Below, piece by piece: positions 33,193 to 42,166 of a stretch of 64,000 bases of DNA. The translations under genes were made by a program, and so were the position numbers. The notes below the pieces were generated by a model, which worked only from the letters and a program-made list of their open reading frames with translations, did not search any database and was not told where the DNA came from. Source of the DNA: Arthrobacter sp. Leaf234. Its GTDB lineage: Bacteria; Actinomycetota; Actinomycetes; Actinomycetales; Micrococcaceae. The stretch's first letter is position 1. Each line of letters starts with the position of its first letter. The DNA lies in NCBI RefSeq assembly GCF_001422665.1, contig NZ_LMLU01000001.1, forward strand, positions 664,797-728,796, given 5' to 3'.

Positions 33193-35673
33193 TCAGGGGT
33201 CGACGGAGATCCGGGGGATCGAGGCCGTGACCAGGGAGCCGTCGGCACGCCTGCTCCCCTCGATGTCGCTCGTGGTCGGCGTCCCGGTGAGGCGTGGGCC
33301 CTGGTCCTCGAGCGCCACGGTGACCGGACCGGACGCCGTCACCGTCACCGACCGGCCGTGGACCCAGACGGAAGCGGTGTCACCGGTCTCGACCGTGAAC
33401 GTGATGGCCTGCTGCGTCACCTCGACGCGCAGTCGCGTCCCCCGCAGGGTGACCCGGAAGGTCACGCGCGTCCACGCGACCGGCAGCCTCGGCTCGAAGG
33501 TGATGCGGCCCCCGTGGTCGCGCATGCCCCCGAAGCCGTACACCAGGGCGCTCCACACGCCGCCGGTCGAGGCCACGTGGATGCCGTCGGACGTGTTCCG
33601 GTGCAGGTCGGCGAGGTCCACGAAGAGCGAGGACATGAAGTACCTCAGCGCGAGGTCGTGGTAGCCGACCTCGGCGGCGATGATCGACTGCACCACGGCG
33701 GAGAGCGTGGAGTCCCCTGTGGTGAGCGCCTCGTAGTACTCGAAGTCGGATCGCTTCTGCTGCATCGTGAACTCGTGTCCCTGCAGGAGCAGCGCGAGGA
33801 CGACGTCGGCCTGCTTGAGGACCTGGAAGCGGTAGATCACCAGAGGGTGGTAGTGGAGCAGGAGGGGGCGCTTGTCCGGGGGAGTGTTCTCGAGGTCCCA
33901 GAGCTCCTTCTCGAGGAACGCGGCGTCCTGGGGGTGGATGCCGGCGCGTTCGTCGAACGGGATGTGCATGCTCTCGGCGGCATGTGTCCATTCCCAGAGT
34001 TCGTCCTCCTGGAGGTCCAGCCGCGCGACCATCCGGGCGTGCGCGGCGGGGTCCACGTCGGCGAGTGATTCGACGGCGCGCACCGCGGAGCGGAGGTTGG
34101 CCCGCGCCATGACGTTCGTGTAGAGGTTGTCGTTGACCACCGTCGTGTACTCGTCGGGTCCGGTGACGCCGTGGATGTGGAAGTTGTCATCCCCGTTGCT
34201 CCGCCAGAACCCGAGATCGGCCCACATCCTCGCTGTCTCGACGAGGACGTCGACGGCGCCGCGGTGGAGGAAGTCGTCGTCGCCCGTCGCCGCCACGTAC
34301 TGCATCATGGCGTGGGAGATGTCGGCGTCGATGTGGTACTGCGCGGTGCTCGCTGCGTAGTAGGCGGAGGACTCCTGGCCGTTGATGGTGCGCCAGGGGA
34401 AGAGGGCGCCGCGCTGGTTCAGTTCGCCGGCGCGCGCACGGGCGGAGTCGAGCATCGACTGCCGGAAGCGCAGTGCGTTCCGCGCGACGGTGGGCGCGGT
34501 GTAGCTCAGGAACGGCAGGACGTACACCTCGGTGTCCCAGAAGTAGTGTCCGCCGTAGCCGGAGCCCGAGACGCCCTTCGCCGCGATACCGCCGCCGTCG
34601 GTCCTGGCGGTGGATTGCGCGAGCTGGAAGATGTTCCAGCGGACCGCCTGCTGAACGGTGGGCTGGCCCTCGATCTCGACGTCGGAGCGGGTCCAGAAGT
34701 CGGCGAGCCAGTCCTTCTGCTTGCCGAAATGCTCCTCCACCGTCGTCTCGCGGGCGCGGTCGAGGGTGCGCCCGCAGCGGTCGGCGAGCTCTCGGGCGGG
34801 CACGCTGCGGGACGTGTGGTAGCTGATGGTCTTCAGGAGGCGGACGGGATGGCCGGGCCTCGCGCGGACGCGGTAGACGTGCTTCGCGAGGTCGTCCTCG
34901 ATGTGCGAGCTCTGGTCCCATTCGTTGTCCGTGAGCAGTTCGTGCTCCATGGCGCAGGCGATGGTCATGCGCGAGTTGGTGGTGCTGTAGCCGAGCAGGT
35001 AGCGCGGGCCGTCGGAGCGCTTCAGCCGCGGCTGCAGCACGCGGTCGCGGAACGATTCCGCCTTACGGGGGTCGAAGGACTCCCCGTCGACCGGGGCGCT
35101 GACATAGTACTCGTCCAGGCCGTCCTGCCGGTTGAGGATCTGGCTGGAGATGAGGATGGAGGCGTCGGCGTCGAGCATCTCCACCTCGTAGTCGATGAGG
35201 GCGAGGTGCCGGTCGGTGAAGGAGACCAGGCGGCGCGAGCGGATGAGGACACGCTTGCCCGACGGCGTCCGCCACTCGATCTCGCGGGTGAGGACGCCGT
35301 CGAGGAAGGAGAGACGCCTGGTGTGCCGGAGGATGTCGGCGCGCGTGAGGACGAAGGGCTCATCGTCGACGTACAGCCGGATGATCTTGGCATCCGGCAC
35401 GTTGACGATCGTCTGGCCCACGCGGGCGAATCCGAAGGCCTCCTCGGCGTGCTGGATGGGCCAGGTCTCGTGGAATCCGTTGATGAAGGTGCCGGCGTCG
35501 TAGCCGTCCCTCCCCTCATCGAGGTTGCCGCGCATCCCGAGATAGCCGTTGCCGACGGTGAAGAGGGTCTCGTTGCGGCCCGCATGGGCGCCGTCGAACT
35601 CGGTCTCGACGAGGGCCCACTCGTCCACCGGGAAGTGGTTGCGGTCCACGGGGTCTGCTGGGGGGAAGATCAT
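33193..35673 (-). CDS. Glycoside hydrolase family 65 disaccharide phosphorylase
   Basis: 826 residues. It has the N-terminal super-sandwich domain (ETLFTVGNGYLGMRGNLDEGRDGYDAGTFINGFHE), the (alpha/alpha)6 barrel with GGHYFWDTEVYVLPFLSYT and the general-acid Glu in HIHGVTGPDEYT, and a C-terminal beta domain. GH65 enzymes phosphorolyse maltose, trehalose, kojibiose or nigerose to beta-glucose-1-phosphate plus glucose; the exact disaccharide is not readable. The upstream HAD gene encodes a beta-phosphoglucomutase-like enzyme that would turn the product into glucose-6-phosphate. The two are 46 bp apart in one operon. Confidence 0.9.
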   Translation of the reverse strand: MIFPPADPVDRNHFPVDEWALVETEFDGAHAGRNETLFTVGNGYLGMRGNLDEGRDGYDAGTFINGFHETWPIQHAEEAFGFARVGQTIVNVPDAKIIRLYVDDEPFVLTRADILRHTRRLSFLDGVLTREIEWRTPSGKRVLIRSRRLVSFTDRHLALIDYEVEMLDADASILISSQILNRQDGLDEYYVSAPVDGESFDPRKAESFRDRVLQPRLKRSDGPRYLLGYSTTNSRMTIACAMEHELLTDNEWDQSSHIEDDLAKHVYRVRARPGHPVRLLKTISYHTSRSVPARELADRCGRTLDRARETTVEEHFGKQKDWLADFWTRSDVEIEGQPTVQQAVRWNIFQLAQSTARTDGGGIAAKGVSGSGYGGHYFWDTEVYVLPFLSYTAPTVARNALRFRQSMLDSARARAGELNQRGALFPWRTINGQESSAYYAASTAQYHIDADISHAMMQYVAATGDDDFLHRGAVDVLVETARMWADLGFWRSNGDDNFHIHGVTGPDEYTTVVNDNLYTNVMARANLRSAVRAVESLADVDPAAHARMVARLDLQEDELWEWTHAAESMHIPFDERAGIHPQDAAFLEKELWDLENTPPDKRPLLLHYHPLVIYRFQVLKQADVVLALLLQGHEFTMQQKRSDFEYYEALTTGDSTLSAVVQSIIAAEVGYHDLALRYFMSSLFVDLADLHRNTSDGIHVASTGGVWSALVYGFGGMRDHGGRITFEPRLPVAWTRVTFRVTLRGTRLRVEVTQQAITFTVETGDTASVWVHGRSVTVTASGPVTVALEDQGPRLTGTPTTSDIEGSRRADGSLVTASIPRISVDP

Positions 35674-35719
35674 GGGGTTCCTGTACTGGGTGAGCGGAAG
35701 CGGGCAGGCAGCGGCGGCG

Positions 35720-36451
35720 TCAGCCGGCGGCGAGGAAGGGGATCAGTTCGGCGAGATCGTCCACGACGACGTCCGCCCCGTCGCCCAGGAGCGTCGCAGC
35801 ACCCACGCCGCGATCGACGCCGATCACGAGCCCGAAATCACCGGCACGACCGGCGGCCACCCCGGAGGGGGCGTCCTCGACGACGGCGCAGGCCGAGGCC
35901 GGAAGGCCGAGCAGTTCCGCCGCGTGGAGATACGTGTCGGGGGCCGGCTTGCCCGCGATGCCGAGATCCGCCGCCAGCAGGCCGTCGACCACGGTGCCGA
36001 AACGTGCGGTGAGGCCGGCAGCCGCGAGCACCGCGGTGCCGTTCCGTGAACTGGTGACGACGGCCGTCCGGAGGCCGGCCGTCCGCGCGGCGTCGAGCAG
36101 TGCGAGGGAGCCGGGGTAGGCCGCGACGCCCTGTTCCTCGAGGGTCTCGTTGAAGGTCCGGTTCTTCCGGTTGCCGAGGCCGCACACCGTGTCCAGCGTC
36201 GGCGCGTCCTCGGGTGAACCCTCGGGCAGGGTGATGCCGCGGGAGGCGAGCAGGGCCCTGACGCCGTCGTACCGCGGGCGTCCGTCGATGTGCGTGAAGT
36301 AGTCCTCGTCCGTGTAGGGGCGGTCGATTCCCCGGCCCGCAAGGTATTCGGAGAAGAGGCGGGCCCAGGCACGCATGTGCACCTCGGCGGTCGGGGTCAG
36401 TACGCCGTCGAGGTCGAAGAGGAGGGCCTGCAGGGAGGCCAGCCGGGCCAT
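35720..36451 (-). CDS. HAD-superfamily beta-phosphoglucomutase-like enzyme
   Basis: 243 residues. The nucleophile and acid Asp lie in LLFDLDGVLTPTAEVH (DxD), motif II is AVVTSSRNGT, motif III Lys is in GIAGKPAPDTYL, and motif IV is CAVVEDAPSGVAAG. The FDLDGVLTxT signature with a helical cap fits beta-phosphoglucomutase. It would isomerise beta-glucose-1-phosphate made by the GH65 phosphorylase to glucose-6-phosphate. The start at 36451 is the first Met of the family alignment; no strong ribosome-binding site is seen and a longer frame reaches 36613. Confidence 0.87.
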   Translation of the reverse strand: MARLASLQALLFDLDGVLTPTAEVHMRAWARLFSEYLAGRGIDRPYTDEDYFTHIDGRPRYDGVRALLASRGITLPEGSPEDAPTLDTVCGLGNRKNRTFNETLEEQGVAAYPGSLALLDAARTAGLRTAVVTSSRNGTAVLAAAGLTARFGTVVDGLLAADLGIAGKPAPDTYLHAAELLGLPASACAVVEDAPSGVAAGRAGDFGLVIGVDRGVGAATLLGDGADVVVDDLAELIPFLAAG

Positions 36452-36677
36452 GGCGGGGGAAGGGTGCACGGAGTGGCTTTCGGGAGGGTCGGTACACCAT
36501 CCCGCCTGCGCGGAGTCGATGGTGTCGGGCGGAGTCGGCGACGACCCTCGGTGGTGCTTCGGGTACGTCGTCGGGTGCGAGGACACGCGACTTTCCGCCC
36601 ATGTAAAGCGCAACCCTGCGCCGCCATCCTACCCCGGGAGGTGGAGGGTGCGCAGGATGACGGGGCGCCCACCGGTC

Positions 36678-36715
36678 GTCCGCTGCCGGCACGGTCCCCC
36701 GTGCCGGCAGCGGAC
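36678..36715 (-). terminator. Perfect 15-bp hairpin after the quinone oxidoreductase gene
   Basis: Arms 36678-36692 and 36701-36715 are fully complementary around an 8-base loop, 13 bp beyond the stop of the oxidoreductase gene on the minus strand. It ends that transcript before the HAD-GH65 operon. Confidence 0.75.
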
Positions 36716-36727
36716 GGTCCTGCCCGG

Positions 36728-37624
36728 TCAGGGGGTGACGACCAGCTTGCCGACGGTGTGACCTCCTGCTGCCTGCCGGTGCGCGTCGGCGATGTCGACG
36801 AGGGCGTAGCGTCGTTCCACCCGGAGGGCGAACCCGGGAAGGGCTACCGCCTCGGCGAAGCCGTCCTCGGGCCTCGTGGTGCGCGTGGCGCCGGTGGACA
36901 CCCGGGCGCCGTGGCCCGGCGCCGAGAAGTCGGCGATCGAGATGACGTCGGTCGGGTGCGGGACGAGGCCGACGAGTTCGGGGATCACCCCGGCGCCGGA
37001 GAGGTCGAACGCCCCGTCGACGCCGTGCGGCGCCACCTCGGCCACGCGGTCCACGAGTCCGGCGCCGTAGGCGAGGGGGATGGCACCGAGGCCTGCCAGA
37101 TACCCGTGGCGGGGTGCACTCGCGGTACCGATGACGGTCAGTCCACGCGCGACGGCGAACTGGACGACCGCCGAGCCCACCCCTCCGGAAGCGCCACTGA
37201 CGAGGAGGGTCCCCTCCCGCAGGCCCAACTCCGTGAGCAGGCGTCCGGCTGTCTCGGTCGCGACTCCCCAGCCGCCGGCCTCGACCGGGTCGACGCCCCG
37301 GGGCACGGTGGCCCACGCGGTCAGGATCGCCTGTTCGGCCATGGTGGCTCGGCCGGTGCCGAAGACGACGTCGCCGACGGCCACGCCGGCGACGCCGGGT
37401 CCGAGCGCGGTCACGGTGCCGGCGGCGTCGACCCCGGTGCCGAGCGGGAACGCGGCCGGTCGTCCCTGGGGCATGGAACCTGCCCGGATCTTCGTGTCGA
37501 GTTGGTTGACTCCTGCGCCGGCGACCCGGACGAGGATCTCACCGGGTCCCGGAACCGGGACATCGACGTCGGCGATCCGGAGGACCTCCGGCCCGCCGAA
37601 GGACGTGAACTGCACTGCTCGCAT
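36728..37624 (-). CDS. NADP-dependent quinone oxidoreductase (zinc-less alcohol dehydrogenase family)
   Basis: 298 residues, MDR superfamily without the zinc ligands. GroES-like N-terminal domain (MRAVQFTSFGGPEVLRIADVDVP, GAGVNQLDTKIRAG), then the Rossmann site LLVSGASGGVGSAVVQFA at about 130-147. Enzymes of this group reduce quinones or enals with NADPH. AGGAG lies ahead of the ATG at 37624. It follows an NmrA-like gene on the same strand by 52 bp and both are probably under the MarR regulator encoded divergently. Confidence 0.88.
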   Translation of the reverse strand: MRAVQFTSFGGPEVLRIADVDVPVPGPGEILVRVAGAGVNQLDTKIRAGSMPQGRPAAFPLGTGVDAAGTVTALGPGVAGVAVGDVVFGTGRATMAEQAILTAWATVPRGVDPVEAGGWGVATETAGRLLTELGLREGTLLVSGASGGVGSAVVQFAVARGLTVIGTASAPRHGYLAGLGAIPLAYGAGLVDRVAEVAPHGVDGAFDLSGAGVIPELVGLVPHPTDVISIADFSAPGHGARVSTGATRTTRPEDGFAEAVALPGFALRVERRYALVDIADAHRQAAGGHTVGKLVVTP

Positions 37625-37676
37625 GATGTGCTCCTGCTGGATGGGGCGACGGGGTGGGGCGTCGGGGTGGGTCTGG

Positions 37677-38555
37677 TCAGGGTGCAGCGGGGGCGTGACC
37701 TGCATCGAGCCAGGCACCGAGCGTCCGGAGGCCGGGATGGAGCTGCCGCACCTGGTCGAGATCCGCCTGGTAGGCGGGGGTCTCCGCGAACCACCGGAAC
37801 ATCGCCTGCAGATCGTCCTGTCCGTCCATCACGCCCAGGGGCAGCGCCTCGTACCGGGCGGGAAGCCCGGCCCTTCCACCGTGGATCGAGGCGATCTGCC
37901 CGCCGGTGAGCTCGTCCCCGGCGATCTCGATGGTGGCGGGGAGCGACGCCTGGTCGAGCAGTGCCTGCGCCGCGATGATCCCGACATCGCGGACCGCGAT
38001 CAGCTGCAGGGGTACATCCGCGGGGATGGGAAGCCGCAGGACGAGGGTGCCGTCCTCGACGGTCGGTGCCATGAATGTGAAGTTCTCCATGAAGAAGACG
38101 GGGCGCACGATGGTGGTGTTCAGGCCGAGGCTCGTCAGGTGTTCCTCGACGAGGTACTTGGAGTCGAAGTGGGGCACCCCCGACGACCGGTCTGCGCCGC
38201 CGACGGAGTTGAAGACCACGTGCGGAACTCCGGCGGCTGCTGCGGCGTCGGCCAGGGCGATTCCCTGCAGCGTCTCGCCGGCGGTGTCGCCGTCCTGCAT
38301 GCCGCCCGGGGGGATGGTCATGAACCAGAACGCGTCGACCCCCTCCAGAGCCGCCACCAGGGACGAGGGCTCCTCGACGTCGATCCGGACGAGCTCCGCA
38401 CCCCGCTCCGCGAGTGCCGCGGCCTTGGCGGAGGCCGTCGAGCGGACCAGCGCCCGGACACGGACCCCGGCCTCGAGCAAAGCGTCGGCGACAGCCCCGC
38501 CCTGGCTTCCCGTGGCGGCGAAAACGGCGATGGTCCTGATTCGTTCCTCAGTCAT
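37677..38555 (-). CDS. NmrA-family NAD(P)-binding protein
   Basis: 292 residues with an atypical SDR fold. The dinucleotide motif is TIAVFAATGSQGGAVADALLEAG at about 7-29; HVVFNSVGGADRSSGVPHFDSKYLVEEHL and TIVRPVFFMENF follow. Members sense or reduce with NADPH; quinone reductases of the QorB type and redox sensors belong here. AAGGAG precedes the ATG at 38555. Divergent from a MarR regulator, with a palindrome between them. Confidence 0.88.
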   Translation of the reverse strand: MTEERIRTIAVFAATGSQGGAVADALLEAGVRVRALVRSTASAKAAALAERGAELVRIDVEEPSSLVAALEGVDAFWFMTIPPGGMQDGDTAGETLQGIALADAAAAAGVPHVVFNSVGGADRSSGVPHFDSKYLVEEHLTSLGLNTTIVRPVFFMENFTFMAPTVEDGTLVLRLPIPADVPLQLIAVRDVGIIAAQALLDQASLPATIEIAGDELTGGQIASIHGGRAGLPARYEALPLGVMDGQDDLQAMFRWFAETPAYQADLDQVRQLHPGLRTLGAWLDAGHAPAAP

Positions 38556-38590
38556 GATTGACTCCTTCATAGTGGGTACCAGACCTAGCA

Positions 38591-38602
38591 TTAGCCGGCT
38601 AA
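38591..38602. promoter_or_regulatory. MarR-type operator TTAGCCGGCTAA
   Basis: A perfect 12-bp palindrome in the 68-bp gap between the NmrA-like gene and the MarR gene, 22 bp before the latter's start. Position and symmetry fit an operator for the MarR protein controlling both directions, with the local sequence AT-rich as expected for a promoter. Confidence 0.65.
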
Positions 38603-38623
38603 CTATTATTCCCGAGGAGCAGC

Positions 38624-39130
38624 ATGACGCGTTCGACCAGCACCTCCGTGGACGGCGGCGGTCTCGAGGACGCCTCCATCAGCTCCCTGATACCGACGGT
38701 GTCGAAGGCGCATCGGAACCTCGCGGGTTCCCTCCTCGCGGAGGTCGGGCTCGCGGCCGGCCAGCAGTTCGTCCTCATGCTGCTGTGGAAGGCGTCACCC
38801 ACCTCGCAGGCGGACCTCACGAAGCAGCTGATGATCGAACCGCCCACCGCGGCGAAGATGCTGGCTCGGTTGGAGAAGGCCGGGTTCATCGAGCGCCGGC
38901 GCTCGGCAGCGGACGGACGGGTGGTGCTGGTGTCGCTCACCGAGTCCGGTCGCGCCCTGGAGGCGCCGGTCACCTCGATCTGGACGAGGCTGGAGGAGCA
39001 GACGACGAGTGACCTGACCCCGGCCGAGCAGGCGCAGCTCCGACATCTCCTCTCCCGGGTCACGCGCTCCCTGACAGCCGATGGTGATCCGGGGCCCCCG
39101 GAAGCAGCTGCACGGCAGGCAGCGCGTTGA
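38624..39130 (+). CDS. MarR family transcriptional regulator
   Basis: 168 residues. The winged helix is at about 45-115: FVLMLLWKASPTSQADLTKQLMIEPPTAAKMLARLEKAGFIERRRSAADGRVVLVSLTESG. MarR proteins bind palindromes as dimers and release DNA on binding phenolic or oxidising compounds. GAGGAGC lies ahead of the ATG. The neighbouring redox enzymes on the other strand are its likely targets. Confidence 0.92.
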   Translation: MTRSTSTSVDGGGLEDASISSLIPTVSKAHRNLAGSLLAEVGLAAGQQFVLMLLWKASPTSQADLTKQLMIEPPTAAKMLARLEKAGFIERRRSAADGRVVLVSLTESGRALEAPVTSIWTRLEEQTTSDLTPAEQAQLRHLLSRVTRSLTADGDPGPPEAAARQAAR

Positions 39131-39131
39131 G

Positions 39132-39167
39132 GTCGTCCGTCCCGGCCTCCGGGCCGGGACGGACGAC
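39132..39167. terminator. Perfect 16-bp hairpin, bidirectional terminator
   Basis: Arms 39132-39147 and 39152-39167 pair fully around a 4-base loop between the convergent MarR and cupin genes, immediately after the MarR stop. Confidence 0.85.
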
Positions 39168-39177
39168 GCTGCGGCCC

Positions 39178-39561
39178 TCAGGCCAGGTGACTCGTCTGGT
39201 CGGCGATCGGAACGGAGCCCGCAACCGCGACATCGCCGGTGTGGGAGGTCGTGACCGTCTCGACGAGGACGACGTGCACTTCCTCCTCGGCGACGGGATT
39301 GTGCCGGACGCCGCGCGGTACGACGTAGAACTGCCCGGGTGCCAGTTCCACGGTCGCTTGTCCGTCGATCTCGATCCGCAGGTGCCCCGAGACCACGAGG
39401 AACATCTCGTCCTCGTGCTCGTGGGCGTGCCAGACGAGTTCCCCGAGGAGCTTGGCCACCTTGATGTACTGATCATTCACCTGCCCCACGACGCGCGGGG
39501 TCCAGTGCCTGGTCACCTGTCGGAGTTCGGCGGCGATGTCTGTTCCGGAGAAGTCGGTCAT
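39178..39561 (-). CDS. Cupin domain protein
   Basis: 127 residues, single cupin barrel. Metal-site motif 1 is WHAHEHEDEMFLVVSGHLRIE at about 44-64 and motif 2 is PGQFYVVPRGVRHNPVAEEEVHVVLVE at about 74-100, both with the His/Glu ligands intact. Likely a small metal-binding enzyme or sensor; substrate unknown. The start at 39561 gives the usual N-terminus (MTDFSGTDIAAELRQV); a frame extending to 39732 has no family support. The following 245 bp towards the next gene hold no supported gene. Confidence 0.85.
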   Translation of the reverse strand: MTDFSGTDIAAELRQVTRHWTPRVVGQVNDQYIKVAKLLGELVWHAHEHEDEMFLVVSGHLRIEIDGQATVELAPGQFYVVPRGVRHNPVAEEEVHVVLVETVTTSHTGDVAVAGSVPIADQTSHLA

Positions 39562-39806
39562 GGCACCAGTGTCCACCAGGGTGCGGATGACGGACGGTGA
39601 ACCGTGGATGATGCCGCGGGCGATGATCGATGCCCGTCGCACCGAAGCTGCCCGATCGGGGCTTCGGCCTGCCCCAGGGCGGGTGCTGTCCGGGCACGAG
39701 ATGCCCGCTCCAGGAAGTGCCCGGACATACACCGAGGTCGACGACGTGATCCTCGTATCAGCAATGGAGAGGTTGCCCCGGCGAGGTGCAGGACATCATT
39801 CGTCCA

Positions 39807-40808
39807 TCAGAGAGGACGCGGTGCGTAGACGTCGGCGAGCCGATCCATCAGGGCATCCATCCGGGGGTCGACTATTCGGCGTCCCGGGTCCGCGTCATGC
39901 CAGGCGATCATCTCTCGAGCGCCCTGGCTGAACGGAATCCTGGCCGCGAATCCGGGGACGAACGAGCGGATTTTCGAGTTGTCGAAAATCATCGTGTGCG
40001 ATTTGTCGCCCAGTAGACCTGCGCCCCACTCAGGGTCGGCTTCGGCAATGGATTCCGAGGCCACGTGGACCAGGACGGGGTCGGGGACGCCGGCAGCTTC
40101 CGCGATCTGGGCATAGATCTGGTTCCACGAAGGGGCCTCCTGGCTGGTGATGTGCACAGCTTCACCGATCGCGTAGGTATTTCCGAGCAGACCGACGAAG
40201 CCCCTCGCAAAATCGCGGCTGTGGGTGATCGTCCACAAGGAGGTTCCGTCTCCGGGCACGATGACGGGCCGCCCGGCGCGCATGCGGTCGACAACGGTCC
40301 ATCCTCCGTCGAACGGGACCAGTGTCTCATCGTAGGTATGAGAGGGTCGCACCATCGTGACGGGAAATCCTTCCGCGCGATAAGCTGCGGTGAGCAGGTC
40401 CTCACAGGCAATCTTGTTGCGCGAATACTCCCAGAAGGGATTCCTCAAAGGAGTCGATTCCAGTACGGGCATGTGCGTCGGCGGTGTCTGATAGGCAGAG
40501 GCCGAGCTGATGAAGACGTACTGTCGGGTACGTCCGGCGAAGATCTCGATGTCCTGCTTCACCTGCTCGGGAGTGAAATTGACCCAGCTGACCACACAGT
40601 CGAAGATGTGACCGGCTGTGGCATCGAGGACCGCCTGCTTGTCCCGGGAGTCGGCGATCACCGTGGTGACGCCCTCGGGAACCGGACGCAGGGTGTTCCT
40701 TCCTCGGTTGAGGAGATAGACGTCCATCCCTGCGTCGACTGCCTGTCTCGTGCAGGAGGTGCTGATCACTCCACTCCCGCCGATGAACAATACTTTCAAG
40801 CCCTGCAT
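39807..40808 (-). CDS. NAD-dependent epimerase/dehydratase (extended SDR)
   Basis: 333 residues. Rossmann motif VLFIGGSGVISTSCTRQAVDAG at about 6-27, then VFISSASAYQTPPTHMPV with the Ser, and YSRNKIACEDLL with the Tyr-x3-Lys catalytic pair. The fold resembles isoflavone-reductase/CSP41-like and sugar-nucleotide epimerases. AGGAG lies eight bases ahead of the ATG at 40808. Codon use is less GC-biased than in the preceding genes, marking the start of a different compositional stretch. Substrate is unknown. Confidence 0.85.
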   Translation of the reverse strand: MQGLKVLFIGGSGVISTSCTRQAVDAGMDVYLLNRGRNTLRPVPEGVTTVIADSRDKQAVLDATAGHIFDCVVSWVNFTPEQVKQDIEIFAGRTRQYVFISSASAYQTPPTHMPVLESTPLRNPFWEYSRNKIACEDLLTAAYRAEGFPVTMVRPSHTYDETLVPFDGGWTVVDRMRAGRPVIVPGDGTSLWTITHSRDFARGFVGLLGNTYAIGEAVHITSQEAPSWNQIYAQIAEAAGVPDPVLVHVASESIAEADPEWGAGLLGDKSHTMIFDNSKIRSFVPGFAARIPFSQGAREMIAWHDADPGRRIVDPRMDALMDRLADVYAPRPL

Positions 40809-40899
40809 GGTTGTCTCCTGATAATTCATGGAACCCGCCTGTTGTACGGTCCCTGACGATACGCCGCTGAGGGACCGGAATGAGTAAGAGCTGAGCTGC

Positions 40900-40939
40900 G
40901 GTCGACGGAGGCACAGGCTGTCCTGTGCCTCCGTCGACC
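40900..40939. terminator. Perfect 18-bp hairpin terminator
   Basis: Arms 40900-40917 and 40922-40939 are fully complementary around a 4-base loop, between the LacI gene stop and the epimerase start, both on the minus strand. It separates the two transcripts. Confidence 0.85.
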
Positions 40940-41029
40940 TCGTTGTTCCCGTCACCATCGACGAAGGGTTCGCTGTCGGGTCATTGAGACGATCCGCTGT
41001 CGATCTCGGGTCGTATCAACCCCGTCTCG

Positions 41030-42046
41030 TCAGCCCGCAATCGGCGCGGCCGTACTGTCACGGACGACGAGCCGCGTTGCGAGGTCCATCCGCGGGATGG
41101 TTCTGAGGGTGCTTTCACTCATGCGGATCACGAGCCGCGCGGCTTCCTCAGCCATCGCAGTCAGAGGCTGATGCACGGTCGTGAGCGCAGGGCTGGACCA
41201 CTGAGCAAGCTGGAGATCGTCGTACCCGACGATCGACAGATCAACGGGCACACGCAGGCCGAGGGTCCTCGCAGCCTCGATGACGCCGAGCGCCTGGAGG
41301 TCGCTCCCCGCAAAGATGGCTGTGGGGCGGTCGGGCATCGTCAGGAGTTCACGAGCGATACTGCGGCCACCATCGACCCGGAAGTTACCGAATCGCACGA
41401 AGCGGTCATCTATCTCGATGCCGGCGGTGTTCATGGCGGACCGGTATCCGTCGAGGCGGGCAAAGGAGCACATCATGTCGTCGCGACCGGTGATCGCGGC
41501 GATCCGGGTGTGGCCCAGTTCGATGAGATGGCGGGTGGCGACGAGGCCGCCGGACCAGTTCGCCGACCCGATCGCGGGGACGTCCGAGGCCGGATCTCCG
41601 GCCGGATCGATGATCACGAACGGGATGGCACGCGATTGGAGAGTTGCCTTGGCTTCAGCTGCGAGATCGGCGAAGACGAGCACCACCCCGACGGGGCGCC
41701 TGCGGAGCACCCCGGTGAGCCAGGCCGGCGACGGGGAGTGGCGGTCGCCCGACTCCGTGAGGACGACGCTCAAATCGTTGGTACGAGCGACATTTTCGAC
41801 TCCTCGAATGATCTCCATGGCCCACGCCGTTTCGAGTTCGGGAAAGACGAGCTCGATCAAGGTGTCCCTGTTGGGCAAGCCGGGGCGTCGTTGGTACCCG
41901 TGCTTACCGAGAAGATCCTCGACTTTCGTCCTCGTCCGCGCGGACACGTCCGAACGGCCGTTGAGGACCTTGGAGACCGTGGAGAGCGAAACACCGGCCT
42001 CCGCAGCCAATTCGTTGAGCTTGACCTTGCGGCCTGAGTCGATCAT
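41030..42046 (-). CDS. bxlR: LacI-family regulator of the xylan-oligosaccharide operon
   Basis: 338 residues. The helix-turn-helix is at about 8-60 (VKLNELAAEAGVSLSTVSKVLNGRSDVSARTRTKVEDLLGKHGYQRR), followed by a sugar-binding domain (TLIELVFPELETAWAMEIIRGVENVARTNDLSVVLTESG ... IFAGSDLQALGVIEAARTLGLRVPVDLSIVGYDDLQLAQWSSPALTT). The ATG at 42046 is chosen because it gives the standard LacI N-terminus; frames up to 42115 are possible. It is divergent from the xylo-oligosaccharide transporter operon, with a CGAAA-C-TTTCG operator between, as in the streptomycete BxlR/XlnR group. The symbol rests on context. Confidence 0.88.
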   Translation of the reverse strand: MIDSGRKVKLNELAAEAGVSLSTVSKVLNGRSDVSARTRTKVEDLLGKHGYQRRPGLPNRDTLIELVFPELETAWAMEIIRGVENVARTNDLSVVLTESGDRHSPSPAWLTGVLRRRPVGVVLVFADLAAEAKATLQSRAIPFVIIDPAGDPASDVPAIGSANWSGGLVATRHLIELGHTRIAAITGRDDMMCSFARLDGYRSAMNTAGIEIDDRFVRFGNFRVDGGRSIARELLTMPDRPTAIFAGSDLQALGVIEAARTLGLRVPVDLSIVGYDDLQLAQWSSPALTTVHQPLTAMAEEAARLVIRMSESTLRTIPRMDLATRLVVRDSTAAPIAG

Positions 42047-42140
42047 CGGGATCCAATCCAACCTCTTGCGGCAAACACTTGCGTCACACCCAGCCATCAC
42101 TGTTACGCTCACCACACACTAGGTGTCTTCGACGAAAATG

Positions 42141-42153
42141 TCGAAACTTTCGA
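42141..42153. promoter_or_regulatory. LacI-type operator TCGAAACTTTCGA
   Basis: A 13-bp palindrome with TCGAAA/TTTCGA arms around one central base, 14 bp before the binding-protein start. A second dyad TCGAC...GTCGA (42129-42144) overlaps it. The CGAA-N-TTCG core is the known type of site for xylan-responsive LacI regulators in Streptomyces. Confidence 0.75.
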
Positions 42154-42166
42154 GAGGTGTTCAAAG

